A stretch of DNA of 64,000 nucleotides, taken from Hysterangium stoloniferum. Its lineage: Eukaryota > Basidiomycota > Agaricomycetes > Hysterangiales > Hysterangiaceae. The translations under genes were made by a program, and so were the position numbers. Of this stretch, positions 47,552 to 59,077 are shown piece after piece. The stretch spans positions 310,001-374,000 of the forward strand of contig WHVD01000015.1 in the NCBI GenBank assembly GCA_015178975.1, given 5' to 3'. Below the pieces are notes generated by a model, which made no database searches, had not been told where the DNA came from, and worked only from the letters and a program-made list of their open reading frames with translations. The stretch's first letter is position 1. Every line of letters starts with the position of its first letter.

Positions 47552-48296
47552 TGTTAAGAACTGAAAACTGACTAATGTCAGTTGGCCGATGGGGACCGAT
47601 CAGAAGGACTTGGCTTCAGCTTATGTGCTGTGCCCTCACAAGTTACCGTCGGGTGTCCTTAAATTTCAGGCGGGTGAAGACTAGTCCCAACAAGTTCCTC
47701 ACGGCGAGTTACCAATCAGAACTGAAGGATAAGTCGTGTGTTGGGCTGAGGGGTCGGGGACTGAGAGTGGGCGAGTGCACTCAAAGGTGGGGAGTGGGAT
47801 ACTTAGTGTAAAGCTTATGGAGATGTAAGTGGGTGTTCTGAGTCGATATTCTGATTGCCTAGTAACTACAACTACAGTGGGTTCATATACAAGTTATTGG
47901 CATCTAGAGAATACTAACTAAGGGAAGAGCGGAAACATTATTTGACAAATAAACTTGACTAGGAACCGGAAGGTTATGATAAGTTCAGAGGCTGTGATTA
48001 ACCAAGAGCAGGATTACGAGAAAAGGAAATAGTCCAAGAGTTACAAGTATATATGGGCATATGTGAAACATACATAGAGTAGAACAGATCATCATAATAA
48101 AAGGGGACGTATCAAAGTATAACCAGATAGTATGAGTATATTTTGACAGGGGCGTAAATGGGGTTTGATAGCCATGAAGGTACACATCAGTGTCGGGTGG
48201 CCAATGGTTTCCGATGCGAGAAACTGATTAGTAACTAGAATCATCATGACCTCAGGAACCATCGGTTTGCGACAGGGTTGCGATATGGTCATAACA
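47552..48296 (-). mobile_element. Solo LTR, family 1, minus orientation, target duplication CATAC
   Basis: Begins TGTTAAGAACTG and ends GGTCATAACA. It is flanked by CATAC at 47547-47551 and 48297-48301. Gypsy A has the uninterrupted site near 37245. It is 745 bp and the reverse complement of the family-1 LTRs at 1-671 and 48948-49692. Confidence 0.92.
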
Positions 48297-48301
48297 CATA
48301 C

Positions 48302-48947
48302 ATACAGCAAGGGTGTTGAACTTGACCAGATAATTGGAATCTTTTTGATTTTCCTTCATCTTAAGTGTCATTAGTGCATTTTCTGCATCACCAGCTTGAT
48401 CATAAGCTCCAAAATTAGTTTCTAATTCTTCAACAAATGTATCCCAATCATCAAGTCAACTGGGTACTTTGTCAGATAATCTGGAGAGTCCAGGTTTGAA
48501 CCAATCCTGTGCAGTATCTTTAAGGTAAGAGAGTGTGAAGTTGACTTTTCAACTGTCATTTGTGAACACAGATGGTAATTGTGGAAACAGAAATGACCTT
48601 GAAGGAGGAAGTTCTTCAACTTCTTTGGATCTTTACCAGAAAATGGTTTAAACTCTTTGACATTTGTATGAGACAGTTCTTTGCCTTTGCTGAGGGTTTC
48701 ATTGGCAGATTTCTGATGCTTCAGAAATTAAGTCAGAAGTCAAGTCAGAAGTCAAGTTGAGTGAAAAGTGGAAGGAATGTTAAGGGAAAATCAAATCAAA
48801 ATATTGTCAGAAATATTGTCAGAACTGATCTTGTATGATCATGACAAGAACACAGTAAATATATAACAACAGTATAGTTGCATATCACTTACAGATCCTC
48901 TATATGGAATGGAAACTGACTACATAGCCTCTCAGCGAAGGTTTATC
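48302..48947 (-). mobile_element. Ty3/gypsy element B: N-terminal gag and leader
   Basis: Collinear with 37255-38172 of gypsy A but lacks the CATCCCATTG-type tandem stretch present there (37400-37660). Minus-strand codons include KDPKKLKNFLLQGHF near 48620. It ends at the TTATC target of the following LTR. Confidence 0.68.
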
Positions 48948-49692
48948 TTTACAACCGTGTTGCAACCCGATGGTCCCCGAGGTTATCGCCACCTATCAAC
49001 AATTCAAGTCATTGCTCAAGTCCTCACATCGGAAACCATCGGTTTCCCAATGCTGATGTATGCTTTCACGGTGATCAAACTCCGTTTATGCCCCTGTCAA
49101 AACATACTTGTACTATCTGGTTAAACTCTGATACGTCCCTTTTATTATGATGATCTGTTCTACACTATGTTTCACATATGTCTATATACATATACTTGTA
49201 ACCCTCGGACTATTTCCTTTCTTCGTAATTCCGCTCTTGGTTATCTCACGGCCTCTGAACTAATCATAACCTTCCCGTTCCTAGTCAAGCTTGTTTGTCA
49301 ATACCACTTTCCACTCTTCTCCTAGTTAGTGTTTTTTAGACGCCTGATATTTGTATATGAACCCGCTGTAGTTGTAGTTACTAGGCAATCAGAATATCGA
49401 CTCAGAATACCCTCTTACACTTTTAGCAGTCTCATACTAAGTACTCCACTATCTGCCTTCGTGTGCGCTCACCCACTCTCGGCCTCTGACCCCTTGGCCT
49501 GACACTTGACTTATCCTTTGTTTCCGATCGGTAGTTTTGCCGAGAGGTATTTGTTAGGACTAGTTTTTGCCCACCCGAAATTTAAGGACACCTGACAGAA
49601 AGTTGTGAGGGCGCAGCACATAAGCTGAAGCCAAGTCCTTCCGATTGGTCCCTGTCGGCCCACCAACATTAGTCAGTTTTCAGTTCTTAACA
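48948..49692 (+). mobile_element. Solo LTR, family 1, target duplication TTATC
   Basis: Ends CAGTTCTTAACA at 49692 and is flanked by TTATC at 48943-48947 and 49693-49697. The empty site GGTTTATCACTCAATG is present in copy 2 near 38170. The 5' end lacks about ten bases relative to the minus copy (TGTTATGACC is missing), so it suffered a small terminal deletion. Confidence 0.88.
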
Positions 49693-50277
49693 TTATCACT
49701 CAATGAGAGTTATATTTAGAAACTGTGCAAATAACTTTACCACTGCACTAGGGAGGCATTCACAGTTCACAATTTGACATATGAGCATCAAACTAATTGC
49801 ACATAACTTCTGAATAATGGATTCCCAAAGCTGGTTTTCTGTGAGTGTCTTTCATCAGGAAATGGAATGCTAACCCCCTAGCTCCTCTGGACGCCATAGA
49901 TTTTTTCCAAATCCCTGATGTAATTTAGTGTCCTCGGTTTGGTTTTCAAGTATCTGATTTGGTTCTTTCTCTGTTTGGTTCTTTAGATTTCTTTGAGTGT
50001 TTACCTTTACAGGGGGAGCCTGAGAGCCGCGATTATCGTTCAAACTTATAATATCTGCTGGGCCCGGTCCGTGGCGTTTTTTTTTTCTAAATATTTAATA
50101 TTTGTGGAGTGATTGTGGAGATTTGTGCATCACGGCTCTATATAGCTAACAGGGCATTGATGGTTGCTATATGCTTGATGGAAATAGTACATGGATTCCC
50201 TAAAACATATACAGGTTGAACGGTCGTGTTTCGAGAGCCATTTCTGAGTCCCCAATGGATGAGAGTAAGACGCTAGC

Positions 50278-51226
50278 TTAGAGCCAAGCAGCGCAGCCTT
50301 CCCTAATCTTTTTCCATTTCCCATTATCCCAATGTTGGATCCTTCCTTCCCATTCGTCTGGGATCACTAAATAGATGATCTGAAGCATAGACACGAGTAT
50401 AAAATCTGCAAACGTTGCTTGTGTCCCGATGACGAAATCATTATCGGGTCCATTCTTATCAAGATGTGCAGCCATTTCGCTGAATCCTACGCATTTTGTT
50501 GCCAAATATTAGCTGCTTATTTATCAAATACTCCGGAATTTTACCTTTCTGCAACGTCTTCCATGTATCGTTCCATTTCTCCGATCCTTTAGGGCAGACT
50601 TCTTCTAGTTTTGCCCCCAAATAAGCTTCTCGGGTCACTCGCCAGTATCTGGATGGAAATTAGCGAGGGCTTTTGATCAGGAGCAGTCGTACGACAAAAA
50701 TAAACTCTTACTCCAGGCTTCCATCGTTAAGAATATCCATTACCCGGGTAACCAAAATAGGTCCAATACTAAGGAGGATAGTCTTCATAGCATAGTCATG
50801 AAATACACTCTGTAGAGGTTTCGATCCCTTCGGAAATAATAAGCCTGGCTCGGGATATTTTTCGTCCAGATACTCGGCAATCTTCCAGGAGTCGGTTATA
50901 ATAATAGGTTTCCCATCAGGTGTAGTATGATTAGGATCCATAATGACAGGGACGGTGTAGAGTGGGCTGCCATCTCGCTTGGTGTATGTGGTGACCACAC
51001 CGATGCGTTGCATGGTAGGTTCGATCTCTGGGTATTCTAACCAAACAATTTGAAATTGAAGCTTTTTGAAGTTGAGAGAAAGCCTGAAAGGCAATGTCAG
51101 TCAATCTTATATATGAACGTATTGATTATTATACCTGGTCTTCAAGGTCATTGTATTCCATGATCCTGTTATTTTGCCTTCACGGCTGGAGGTATCATAA
51201 AGAGTGATGACTTTGGTGTTTGGCAT
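50278..51226 (-). CDS. Glutathione S-transferase, copy 3
   Basis: CDS is complement(join(50278..50486,50545..50648,50712..51083,51135..51226)), 777 nt, 258 aa. Exon lengths, splice phases and key motifs equal those of the other two copies: TLYDTSSREG, LEYPEIEP, YTVPVIMDP, DSWKIAEYLDEKYP, FVIGTQATFADF. It differs from copy 2 by a modest number of substitutions, for example LYTVPV for FYTVPV. All three copies being intact suggests either recent duplication or selection for dosage. Confidence 0.9.
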
Positions 51227-52889
51227 TGTACACCGGGGGATGAAGAGGGAGCTGTTCAGTGCTGTCATCTTTATAAGGGTTCCTCCCACGCACCCTGATT
51301 AAACCGGATTGTTAAGTATATTGCATGCTGTACAGGCAGACGATTACGCGTCTCGTTAATATTACCCGTTGCTTATACAACACATGCGTCGGGGGGCATC
51401 TGACCGAGCCCACAGCTCCTTTTGGAAGTAAAATCACACAATCTTACAGGCTTCCATCACAGCAGCAATTCGGGCGTCACTTGTATTCTCTGAGATCCCA
51501 AACGGCCTCCCTTCATGCTCAGCGCCAATTTGACTCACAGTTGTGGTTAATGTATCGTTAGTCTTCATCGAGACCTGACATCTAGTAGCCTTCACACTAA
51601 GTCATACTGCATCCACGGCGCTCAGCAAGATTCAAGAAGCACTGAAGAATATTCGTTTGAAGTTTTCGAAGAGTAACACGCACGAAGATGTACATTTGGG
51701 TGCGATGTGATTAATAACCTCACTACTGGACATTTACCAGAGGTATTCTTCCACTTTGGAAGTGAAATGACTTCAAGTTGAGCGGAGCCTGGAAGGCTGC
51801 AGCCTCACTAAGTCTCAGTCCAAGCGTTGATAGGACTCGAGTATACTCGCCTATGAACAGAGACGGCAGTACACGATAGTGACGGCAAGTAAAACGATAA
51901 TGACGGCAAGTAAAATGATAATGAAAAAACTACTATGTGCATCTATCCTGATTATCTGAGGAAATGGATACTAAACCTTAAGGGTCCGTTGTAGTAAGCC
52001 TCACCAGGCTTACAGAGTCCAAACTGATGGTTTGTAAGTTACAATCAGGGTCTGGATTAAATGTCCTTTCTAGAGGTCACAAGGAAAAACAGAGCGGGCC
52101 AATCTACGAATAATGGCCATCTTCAAAAATGAACTTGCATCGGCGTAGTTATAGTATGACGGTTGGGATTAAATTAGGACACATGATTGGCTTACTTTTG
52201 TATCAGTACGGCTTCCAGGAACACGGAAACCAATGATTATTTTCTCAAAGGCCGTTAAACCGCAGCCCAAACAATGGATAACGCGCTTGCATCAACGGCT
52301 TCGACCCCACGCCGGAAACCTTCGTAGTTCACAATATCATAAAGCTCAACTTGGAAAATTCACCATACCTGACTGCATTACATAACTTCTGGATAATGGA
52401 TTCCGGGAGTCTACCCACAACCGCAAAATCGGAAGAAGCCGAAGGAAAAATTATTGGGCTGTTACGTGAAGTTATACTCATAAGGGTGACAATGTTGCTT
52501 TCAATCGCTGCTATGACTGAGCTCCAAATGCAAATACCAGGGAAGATTATCATTTATTAATAGGAATCAATGATATTTTCGTTGCGTTTTAGTGTATTGC
52601 GGCCACAGCTTTCTCCGCTATATCTCTCCATCAGACAATTCTATGGCGAGCACTTGTCTTGAGGACTCTATAAATCCATCACCAATCCCATTCATTTGTT
52701 TAACAAGGATTTTGTCTGCCCAGAAGAAGTATCCGAAAATCGATGGAGGTTGGTATCCATAGGCAGGCTCGAAATGCATTCAACCTGGTCCAAAAATTGT
52801 GGACCGGCTAGATCAAGCATTTGTAACGCATCAGCCCGCGTAGATTCATACCATTCTACGTAATAATAATCTGTACAGCCACATGAATA
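51227..52889. other. Spacer between GST copy 3 and SUA5, with a decayed gene fragment
   Basis: Counterpart of 39835-41609. The unidentified fragment (51410-51870) has multiple indels here. A short direct repeat (GATAATGACGGCAAGTAAAA) lies near 51880-51930 and is single in copy 2. Nothing else was recognised. Confidence 0.4.
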
Positions 52890-54320
52890 CTACCCCCCGT
52901 ACGCAAGAATGTCAAGTCTCACCGGTTCGCAAGAGGACTCAATTGGCTGTAACCAGTCGATATTCACCCAATAAATTTCACCCGCAGCTTTCCTCACCCT
53001 ATTCATAACGGCCAGCCCTTCCCTACCTTCATCCACGCCCTCCACGATAATTAAATCGACACCTTCCCGTTCCAAAGTAAGCAGCCCATCGAAGAGACGC
53101 TGTGCAGTAATGGAGGGATCGGCGATGGGACCCAAAGGAAACATATGCCATATCAGGGAAACTTCGGCATAGGCGGGGAGACGCGATGGAAGGAGGGCAA
53201 GGGATGAGTCGGACGGTGTTAAAAGGCCGATCTTGACTGTGATATCGGCGGGATACGAGGAGAGCATGGATGAGAACACGTCTGGGAGCGGCGAAGGTTT
53301 TTGGTCGCCCGGCGGACTCGAAGTCATGAGGAGAACAACGGGTACAGAGGGGGAATAATGGCGGTATTTCATCCCGGGAGTTGTTGGGGCATCTTCAAGA
53401 GCTTCGTCCTGATAGTCTCGGCGGTGAACAAGAATACGAGACACGGGCTGTCCATTTCCGGCATTGCCAGCTAATGCGCGCTGCATATCTTCTACAGTGA
53501 CGCCGCCAGGTCGTAAGACCCGCAAGCAACCGTCCGCCGCTAATCCATCGACGACCGTGCTTTCAACTCCAACATTACACGGTCCACCGTCTAGAATAAC
53601 GCGTACTTTTCCCGAAAGATTATGAAATACATGTTCTGCCTTCGTTGGGCTTGGTGTGGTGGAGGTATTAGCACTCGGGGCAGCAAGTGGCGTGTCAGCG
53701 AGGGCAATCAGAGCACGTGCAATCGGATGTGAAGGCATCCGTATAGCTACCGTTTCACGCGAAGCTGTGATGATAGATGGGATCTGAGGTGTAGTCGGGA
53801 AGATGAGCGTGAGTGCGCCAGGCCAGAAGGTGCTCATTAGAATGTTGTAGGCTGGAGGCATTACAAATGATGGTGGTAACAAAGATTTGAGCATTTCTAA
53901 AGAGGAGACATGGACTATTAAGGGGTTATCGGCTGGACGACCCTTGATACTGAAGATCTGGGACACCGCAGATGGTATTAAGGCTGGTGCTGCTAGTCCG
54001 TACACTGTTTCTGTTGGAAACACTACAGGAACTTGGAGAGAAACCAGATCGTTCGCTGCAATTTGTAGAGACGCTAGAGTTTGTGGAGAAGAGATGATCG
54101 GTTCTGATGAAGAGTTGCTGAATGAAATCGAAGCCGGATCGCAAGGGAAAACCTGGGTCATTATCACGTTGTCCATTGTAGTAAATTCAGCTAACGTTGG
54201 CAACTGTGAGACAGAGATGGTGCGTCTAAGATTATTTCTAAAGCTGCCTCTAGGTGGTCGGGGAGTGAGAGTTGAAGCGAGAGTAAGTGTTCGTCGAGAA
54301 ACGCGTCCAAATACCTGCAT
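52890..54320 (-). CDS. SUA5: SUA5, threonylcarbamoyl-AMP synthase (YrdC/Sua5 family)
   Basis: Single-exon frame, 476 aa. Residues 1-35 are Arg/Ser-rich without acidic residues (GRVSRRTLTL, NNLRRT) and could target mitochondria. The YrdC domain spans about 80-280: PTETVYGLAAPAL (102-114), KGRPADNPLIVHVSS (126-140), FWPGALTLIF (165-174), SRETVAIRMPSHP (187-199), APSANTS (214-220) and the DGGPC/ESTVVDG region. The C-terminal Sua5 domain follows, with YRHYSP and a final KAAGEIYWV. The enzyme makes threonylcarbamoyl-AMP from Thr, bicarbonate and ATP for the universal t6A37 modification of ANN-decoding tRNAs. The other copy in the window is broken, so this may be the only working one here. Confidence 0.93.
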   Translation of the reverse strand: MQVFGRVSRRTLTLASTLTPRPPRGSFRNNLRRTISVSQLPTLAEFTTMDNVIMTQVFPCDPASISFSNSSSEPIISSPQTLASLQIAANDLVSLQVPVVFPTETVYGLAAPALIPSAVSQIFSIKGRPADNPLIVHVSSLEMLKSLLPPSFVMPPAYNILMSTFWPGALTLIFPTTPQIPSIITASRETVAIRMPSHPIARALIALADTPLAAPSANTSTTPSPTKAEHVFHNLSGKVRVILDGGPCNVGVESTVVDGLAADGCLRVLRPGGVTVEDMQRALAGNAGNGQPVSRILVHRRDYQDEALEDAPTTPGMKYRHYSPSVPVVLLMTSSPPGDQKPSPLPDVFSSMLSSYPADITVKIGLLTPSDSSLALLPSRLPAYAEVSLIWHMFPLGPIADPSITAQRLFDGLLTLEREGVDLIIVEGVDEGREGLAVMNRVRKAAGEIYWVNIDWLQPIESSCEPVRLDILAYGG

Positions 54321-54691
54321 CCACTGGGCAGTAGTGGCGGAGTTTCAACAATATCAGCAGATTTTGATATAAGTAAGTATGAATGTTACCTGGGAACCGG
54401 ATGATGATGACTTCTACAATTACCTGCATATCAATACTTAGACAAGCACCAATACCCTCGTGTCTCCCTCTGTATATTGTGGCTCTGATAATCCACTCCA
54501 ATCCTGATCGCTGTCTCCAGTGGGGATTATTTATTTATGAATAAGAGTTTCTGGCTATTGCAGGCGTAGTAATTTTTCTGAATAACTATTATTAGTTAGG
54601 GTTTGAACTCGTCATACCCCTGGTTCGGACTGTCGATCGCAAGATAAGGGGGTTTGGTGGGTTCATCAATCTCTTTTTCTCTCAGAAAATT

Positions 54692-55521
54692 ATGCAAGTC
54701 ACTTCCCAAGGTGTAATCAAAAGGCAGGCGTTTCAACTGCAGTCTCCACGCAGGGCCATCCACCCCAAAGTCCCTTTCTATCTCAACGCAACACTATTTG
54801 CAGTGATAGCATTCTTCGAGTATATTCCCGTGAATTTATGGTTCTGGGATGGGCTCGTGTTGGCATGGTGCACTGCCGCAACTAGCTTGTTCATATTTCC
54901 CCATTTCCTCCCCCCAGACCTGGTGCGGCTTGATCACTGCATGGCATTCTTTGCCATGGAAGTAGTAAAATACACCTTGTGCGCCGGAAGGATCACCTAT
55001 TTTTGTAAGTCAGGCGGAACTGGCAAACATACATGGACTCTAATCATCGGTGTTCACAACCCGCAGTTTGGAGCAACGCTATCCATGCTATCGACCGTGG
55101 CCTTGCCGCAGTTGAGCGGTCCTCTTCCACCGGCACATGGGCCGGAATCTTCATTGTTATACAGCTCATCGTTATTTCTCAAACATTTGCCTACCCGGTA
55201 CTTCTGTGTTACATGAGTAATGCCTTGGCCAATTTAGAAGTCGCGCCAGAACGTTACGTCGAACATTTTTGGATTTTTGTCATGGATATATTTTACACTA
55301 TTTGTCAGGTGGCGGGCTCTGTTGGAATTTGGAGACTTGCCGATGCAGCTGACGCAGTATACGGGCTTGGACGGCGGCCACAATATCATCCAATTAGTCT
55401 GACAGCCAAAACGAACACTCTGAAAGCAAGAGCCGGAGTCTGTATGAGTGGCGATACGAATGGCGTCCCAAATAGAAAGACAAGAAACTCGATGTATATA
55501 ATTACAAACTTCCCTCATTAA
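54692..55521 (+). CDS. Multi-pass membrane protein, family not recognised
   Basis: CDS is join(54692..55004,55067..55521), 768 nt, 255 aa, one intron. Five hydrophobic stretches are evident: FYLNATLFAVIAFFEY, a WDGLVLAWCTAATSLFIF region, MAFFAMEVVKYTLCA, GIFIVIQLIVISQTFAYP and IFVMDIFYTICQVAGS. A soluble tail of about 75 residues follows with no motif known to me. The frame across the splice is consistent. The gene converges with RTP1, the two stops being only 11 bp apart, which implies overlapping 3' ends. The start is the first Met; a signal anchor could begin later. Confidence 0.65.
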
Positions 55522-55532
55522 TATTGAGACCT

Positions 55533-58500
55533 CTACCAAATACCCATTACCGCTTCTTTATACTGCTTGACAAGTTCAGATGCTTCGCTCGCCATCACTT
55601 TAGTCACCCCGTCTTCATCAGTAGCAGCCACGTACGACAAGACGGTACTGGAGCGTTTTAGAAGAACTGAGGAGACTGGCATCTCTCCGCCCATCCGGCC
55701 GTGCCGCCCTGCATCCAGTGTTACTTGCGGTAGGGAGGTGAAATCAGGTGCCGCATCGTAAAGACGTTTAATATTTGCACGAAGAACTTGAGAAAAAAGA
55801 TGCAAAGCGGAACGACGCAGCGGCGCCGCCTTACTATCCACCGTAGTCGGATTTGTATCCATGAGATCTAGTTGGCGTGTAGAGGGTTTCGACGTTTCTG
55901 GCAGCGATCCTTCATCGCCTTCCGTCGTCACTTGAGGTACCGTGTCAGGTTCCTTTGCGCGCTTTTTATCACACTTTGCAGCGACGCTCTCTAGCTGAAT
56001 TAGCTCAATGCATGTATCCCACAAGGCTTCCATGTACGCGTTCAGCGCTAACGCATTTGTGGCGACACACTGCGCCAATATCGATAGTGCCGAAGATCGT
56101 AAAGTCGTCGGTAAGTGGGATGATTGTAGTATTGTAAGGAGTGGCGGGATGAGGATATTCACTGCGGAAAAACCATAAGAAAAGCAAATGTGGAGACCAA
56201 GCGACATACCATACCAGCCCAATGTTCCCCCACACCTCTTTATGACGGTATTCAAAGCTTCACCTACTCTGATACGAGCATCTAATTCTTGTTTTAACAT
56301 CACCGCCCCACCCGATCCACCCACGCCTGTTCCCGTCAAATAAACATCCATTAGACCTCGCAAGACGTTCTTTCCGTAACCATCAACCATAGCTGCTAGG
56401 CCCTGCACGCCGTTAAGAAACAAGTATGATTCTTCGTCCTGTATGGACTGCAAGAATATTGATAGAATACCGGGGATAAGTGCGGGGTTAAGCTGCGAGC
56501 CCGTCGGCGATTTGGAGGGACGCGAAACGAGGTCTCGGAGAAGTTGCAGCCCGTGTGCCCGAACGGGAATGATAGGATCCTGGAGGAGCTTGAGCGCTCT
56601 TTGGTATGTCTCCTGAGCTGTTTCTTCCGCGGTTGTTCTACTCGTTGTTGATGATCCGGCAGACGACGAAGCCGTGCGGGCAATTAGGACTAGACGGGCT
56701 TCTTGTACAAGTTGACGAATGGCTGACGAAGTATGGGTCGAAAATGAATTGAGAGAGGAAAGGATATTGGAAAGGTCGGGCATATTTTGCGGTGAGAGAT
56801 TCGGGTTGCCTGGCGAGATCAAAAAAACCTTCTAAGTCTACAACACAACAACACAACAATAATGAGAAATGTACCTTCCAGTACCGAGAGCAGAAGTGTA
56901 ATTGCGGTGATGGTCATTTCGTCTTTCTTACCTCCGGATTCTCCAAGCTCATCTAAATCGTCTTCATCATCACTGTCAGCCCTGTCAATTTCTTCTTCCG
57001 GTTCGATAATACGAAGGTCACTCAATCTTAACCCCTTCTTCATCGGAGGCTTAGCTGATGGTCGGGGTGTTGGAGCCAAACTAAGGGCGCTTTTGATGAA
57101 CGATAATATATGTTCGGGCTCAGAAAGAACTGTCTCAGATAGCTGTGATTGCATTTGGACTATAAGCTGTAGATAGAGTAATGTTCTGAAGTGTATGCGT
57201 GACTAGTCTGAACCAAAAGACATTAATAATACCCACCGCATAGGTTGCTCGTCATTTTCCTTCAAATCGCGATATTCAGTAAGAAGTTTGACAAATATTT
57301 CTGACGAAACATCTTTTCTGTCCAAACCCTTTAAAAAGACGACAAATTGCAATGGATCAGGCCGTAGATTAAATGGATTCGATTCGATATCCACTTCATC
57401 GTCCATAGACTTTTCTTCAAGCTTTGCCGCCGTTTCCAGAGATATCGATGGTAGTGCTAGAGATCTAGGCAGATTCTTAGCCTTGGTCTAAACTTGAAGA
57501 AGGCCAGATCTACCGTACTTCTCTGAAATTATGAACCCTTCAGGATTTATTTCCCAATTTCCTCCGAAACCTGAAACAATCTTCCAAATTCCTGCTACAG
57601 CATCCAAGGAATTTACAACTCTACCCCACGTGTTGAGCATAGCTTGAAGGGATTCCTTGATATTCGGATCAGCAATTTTACTTGCATGGTACATCGAGAG
57701 TAACGTGTACAGCTCTGGTAAAATGGGGGTCAACAACGTCGAAAGCCCTGTAGGAGATGGGTCTGTATGCAAAAGGAATGTTTCAATAGTACGCAGAGAG
57801 TCTATAGGGGTTAGATGTAAAATAGTTGCTTCAGATGCTTCAGTCTCGCCTGGCGAAGGTGGGGAAAGGAACGGCCTGTGTAAGATAGGTAGTAATATAT
57901 CTGATGTAATCGAATTATGCTGAAAATTTGATGACAACATGCGGGACAATGTAAAGGCCGCTGCTCGTTTGTGAGATGACGGCGTTTGTTCAGAGGCTGA
58001 AGGCAGGAGAAGTGCCAAGACTCGGGGGATCATGGATTCAAAATATGCCTAGAGAGTACCTGTGAGTAGAGTTGGCCCACAGAGTGACGAACGTGCCTGT
58101 GGTGGAGATGCCGCAGGAACACTAATTAACACTTTGGAAATGTGTTCTAGCTTATCAACGGATGCTGCGTTGTCGTCATCTTCCCCAAGGACGGCGATAC
58201 AAAATCCTCTGATGCCTTCGGGTCTAAAGAGCTGTTTGCTAAGCAAAAATCCACAAGCTTTAGAGATATGGGGCCAATTTCGACGCATTGTGCTGGTGCT
58301 GCCTAAAATCGTTCCGAGAGTAGTGATTGCTTCGTGAGGAGGTAGTCTGTACAGCGTGCGTCAGGGTAATACCACAGCTCAAATTTTTACACACAAATTA
58401 ATCAAACGAATCGAAAGGGTTTTTATTTCCTTAGAAACATTTTCAAATGACTCAGCAACTGGTTTTCTGGCCCATCCAATAATCAAACAAGGCGTCAAGA

Positions 58501-59077
58501 TATCTACCGTGTGCCGACTAAGGATAGAGGTTGTAATCCATGTCTGACGGATCTTTCTAGGTTCCCCCTTTCCAAAAATAAGATTCAGAAGGCTCATGAG
58601 AATATCAGGAAGGTCTTCGAGATTGATCCGTCTTTCAGTCAAGTCGATAACACGCGACTGGCCTAACGCCGGGACATAGACCCCAGGGCAATCGGGCTCA
58701 AGTTCAGCAAGCAAAGGCTCCACAGCCCATTTAAAGATTATAGATAGGAGCATACGAACATGCGAAAGATCACGAGTTCCGAGTAGTGGAGCTGATGACC
58801 CCGAATCCAACCCCCCAAACTCCTGATCCAAGAGATTTTGTGTCTCTTCAACTATTCGCATAGCCTTCTTCGCTGTCATGTATTGTAATGTCTTCAAGTC
58901 AGCTTCCTCGAGGTCTTGCTCATTACGTTCCTGGAGAATTTCGCAAGTTCGAACCAAACGAGACTTTAAGACTGTGGCTAGGTCTGAAGGCTGCACAGAT
59001 TTGCTCCCCGGGCCTGATAATGCACCGGCAGCTAGTGTGAGGGCAGCTAGGCGTTTTTGATCTGTTTCCTCAGTCAT
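55533..59077 (-). CDS. RTP1: RTP1/TANGO6-family HEAT-repeat protein
   Basis: CDS is complement(join(55533..56161,56210..56809,56875..57185,57237..57464,57519..58048,58097..58346,58395..59077)), 3231 nt, 1076 aa, six introns, all phases agreeing. It is a long helical-repeat protein: PHEAITTLGTIL, FGLLSKQLF-like repeats, YFESMIPRVLALLLP, DPLQFVVFLKGLDRKDVS, ITAITLLLSVLEGN and an RAHGLQLLRDLVSR repeat. The C-terminus has VRVGEALN-like, LRRSALHLFSQVLRANI and VLSYVAATDEDG segments. The C-terminal blocks fit the RTP1_C1/C2 domains. Yeast Rtp1 helps assembly and nuclear import of RNA polymerase II; animal TANGO6 relates to secretion. The intron at 58049-58096 starts GC instead of GT. Confidence 0.85.

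Larger units (their letters stand above)
43176..54500. repeat. Segmental duplication copy 3 (gypsy B - GST - SUA5)
   Basis: Sister of copy 2, see there for the matching points. It begins within the RT region of gypsy B, joined to the 3' flank of SUA5 copy 2, and ends about 54500 just past the SUA5 start. Copy 3 carries six insertions that copy 2 lacks (43684-44931 with its nested element, 45749-46498, 46863-47266, 47552-48296, 48948-49692). The two copies lie head to tail. Confidence 0.85.

Noticed and set aside
53887..54372. 161-codon antisense frame over SUA5
   Set aside because: It lies wholly opposite the conserved YrdC domain and N-terminus, and is absent as such in the sister copy.
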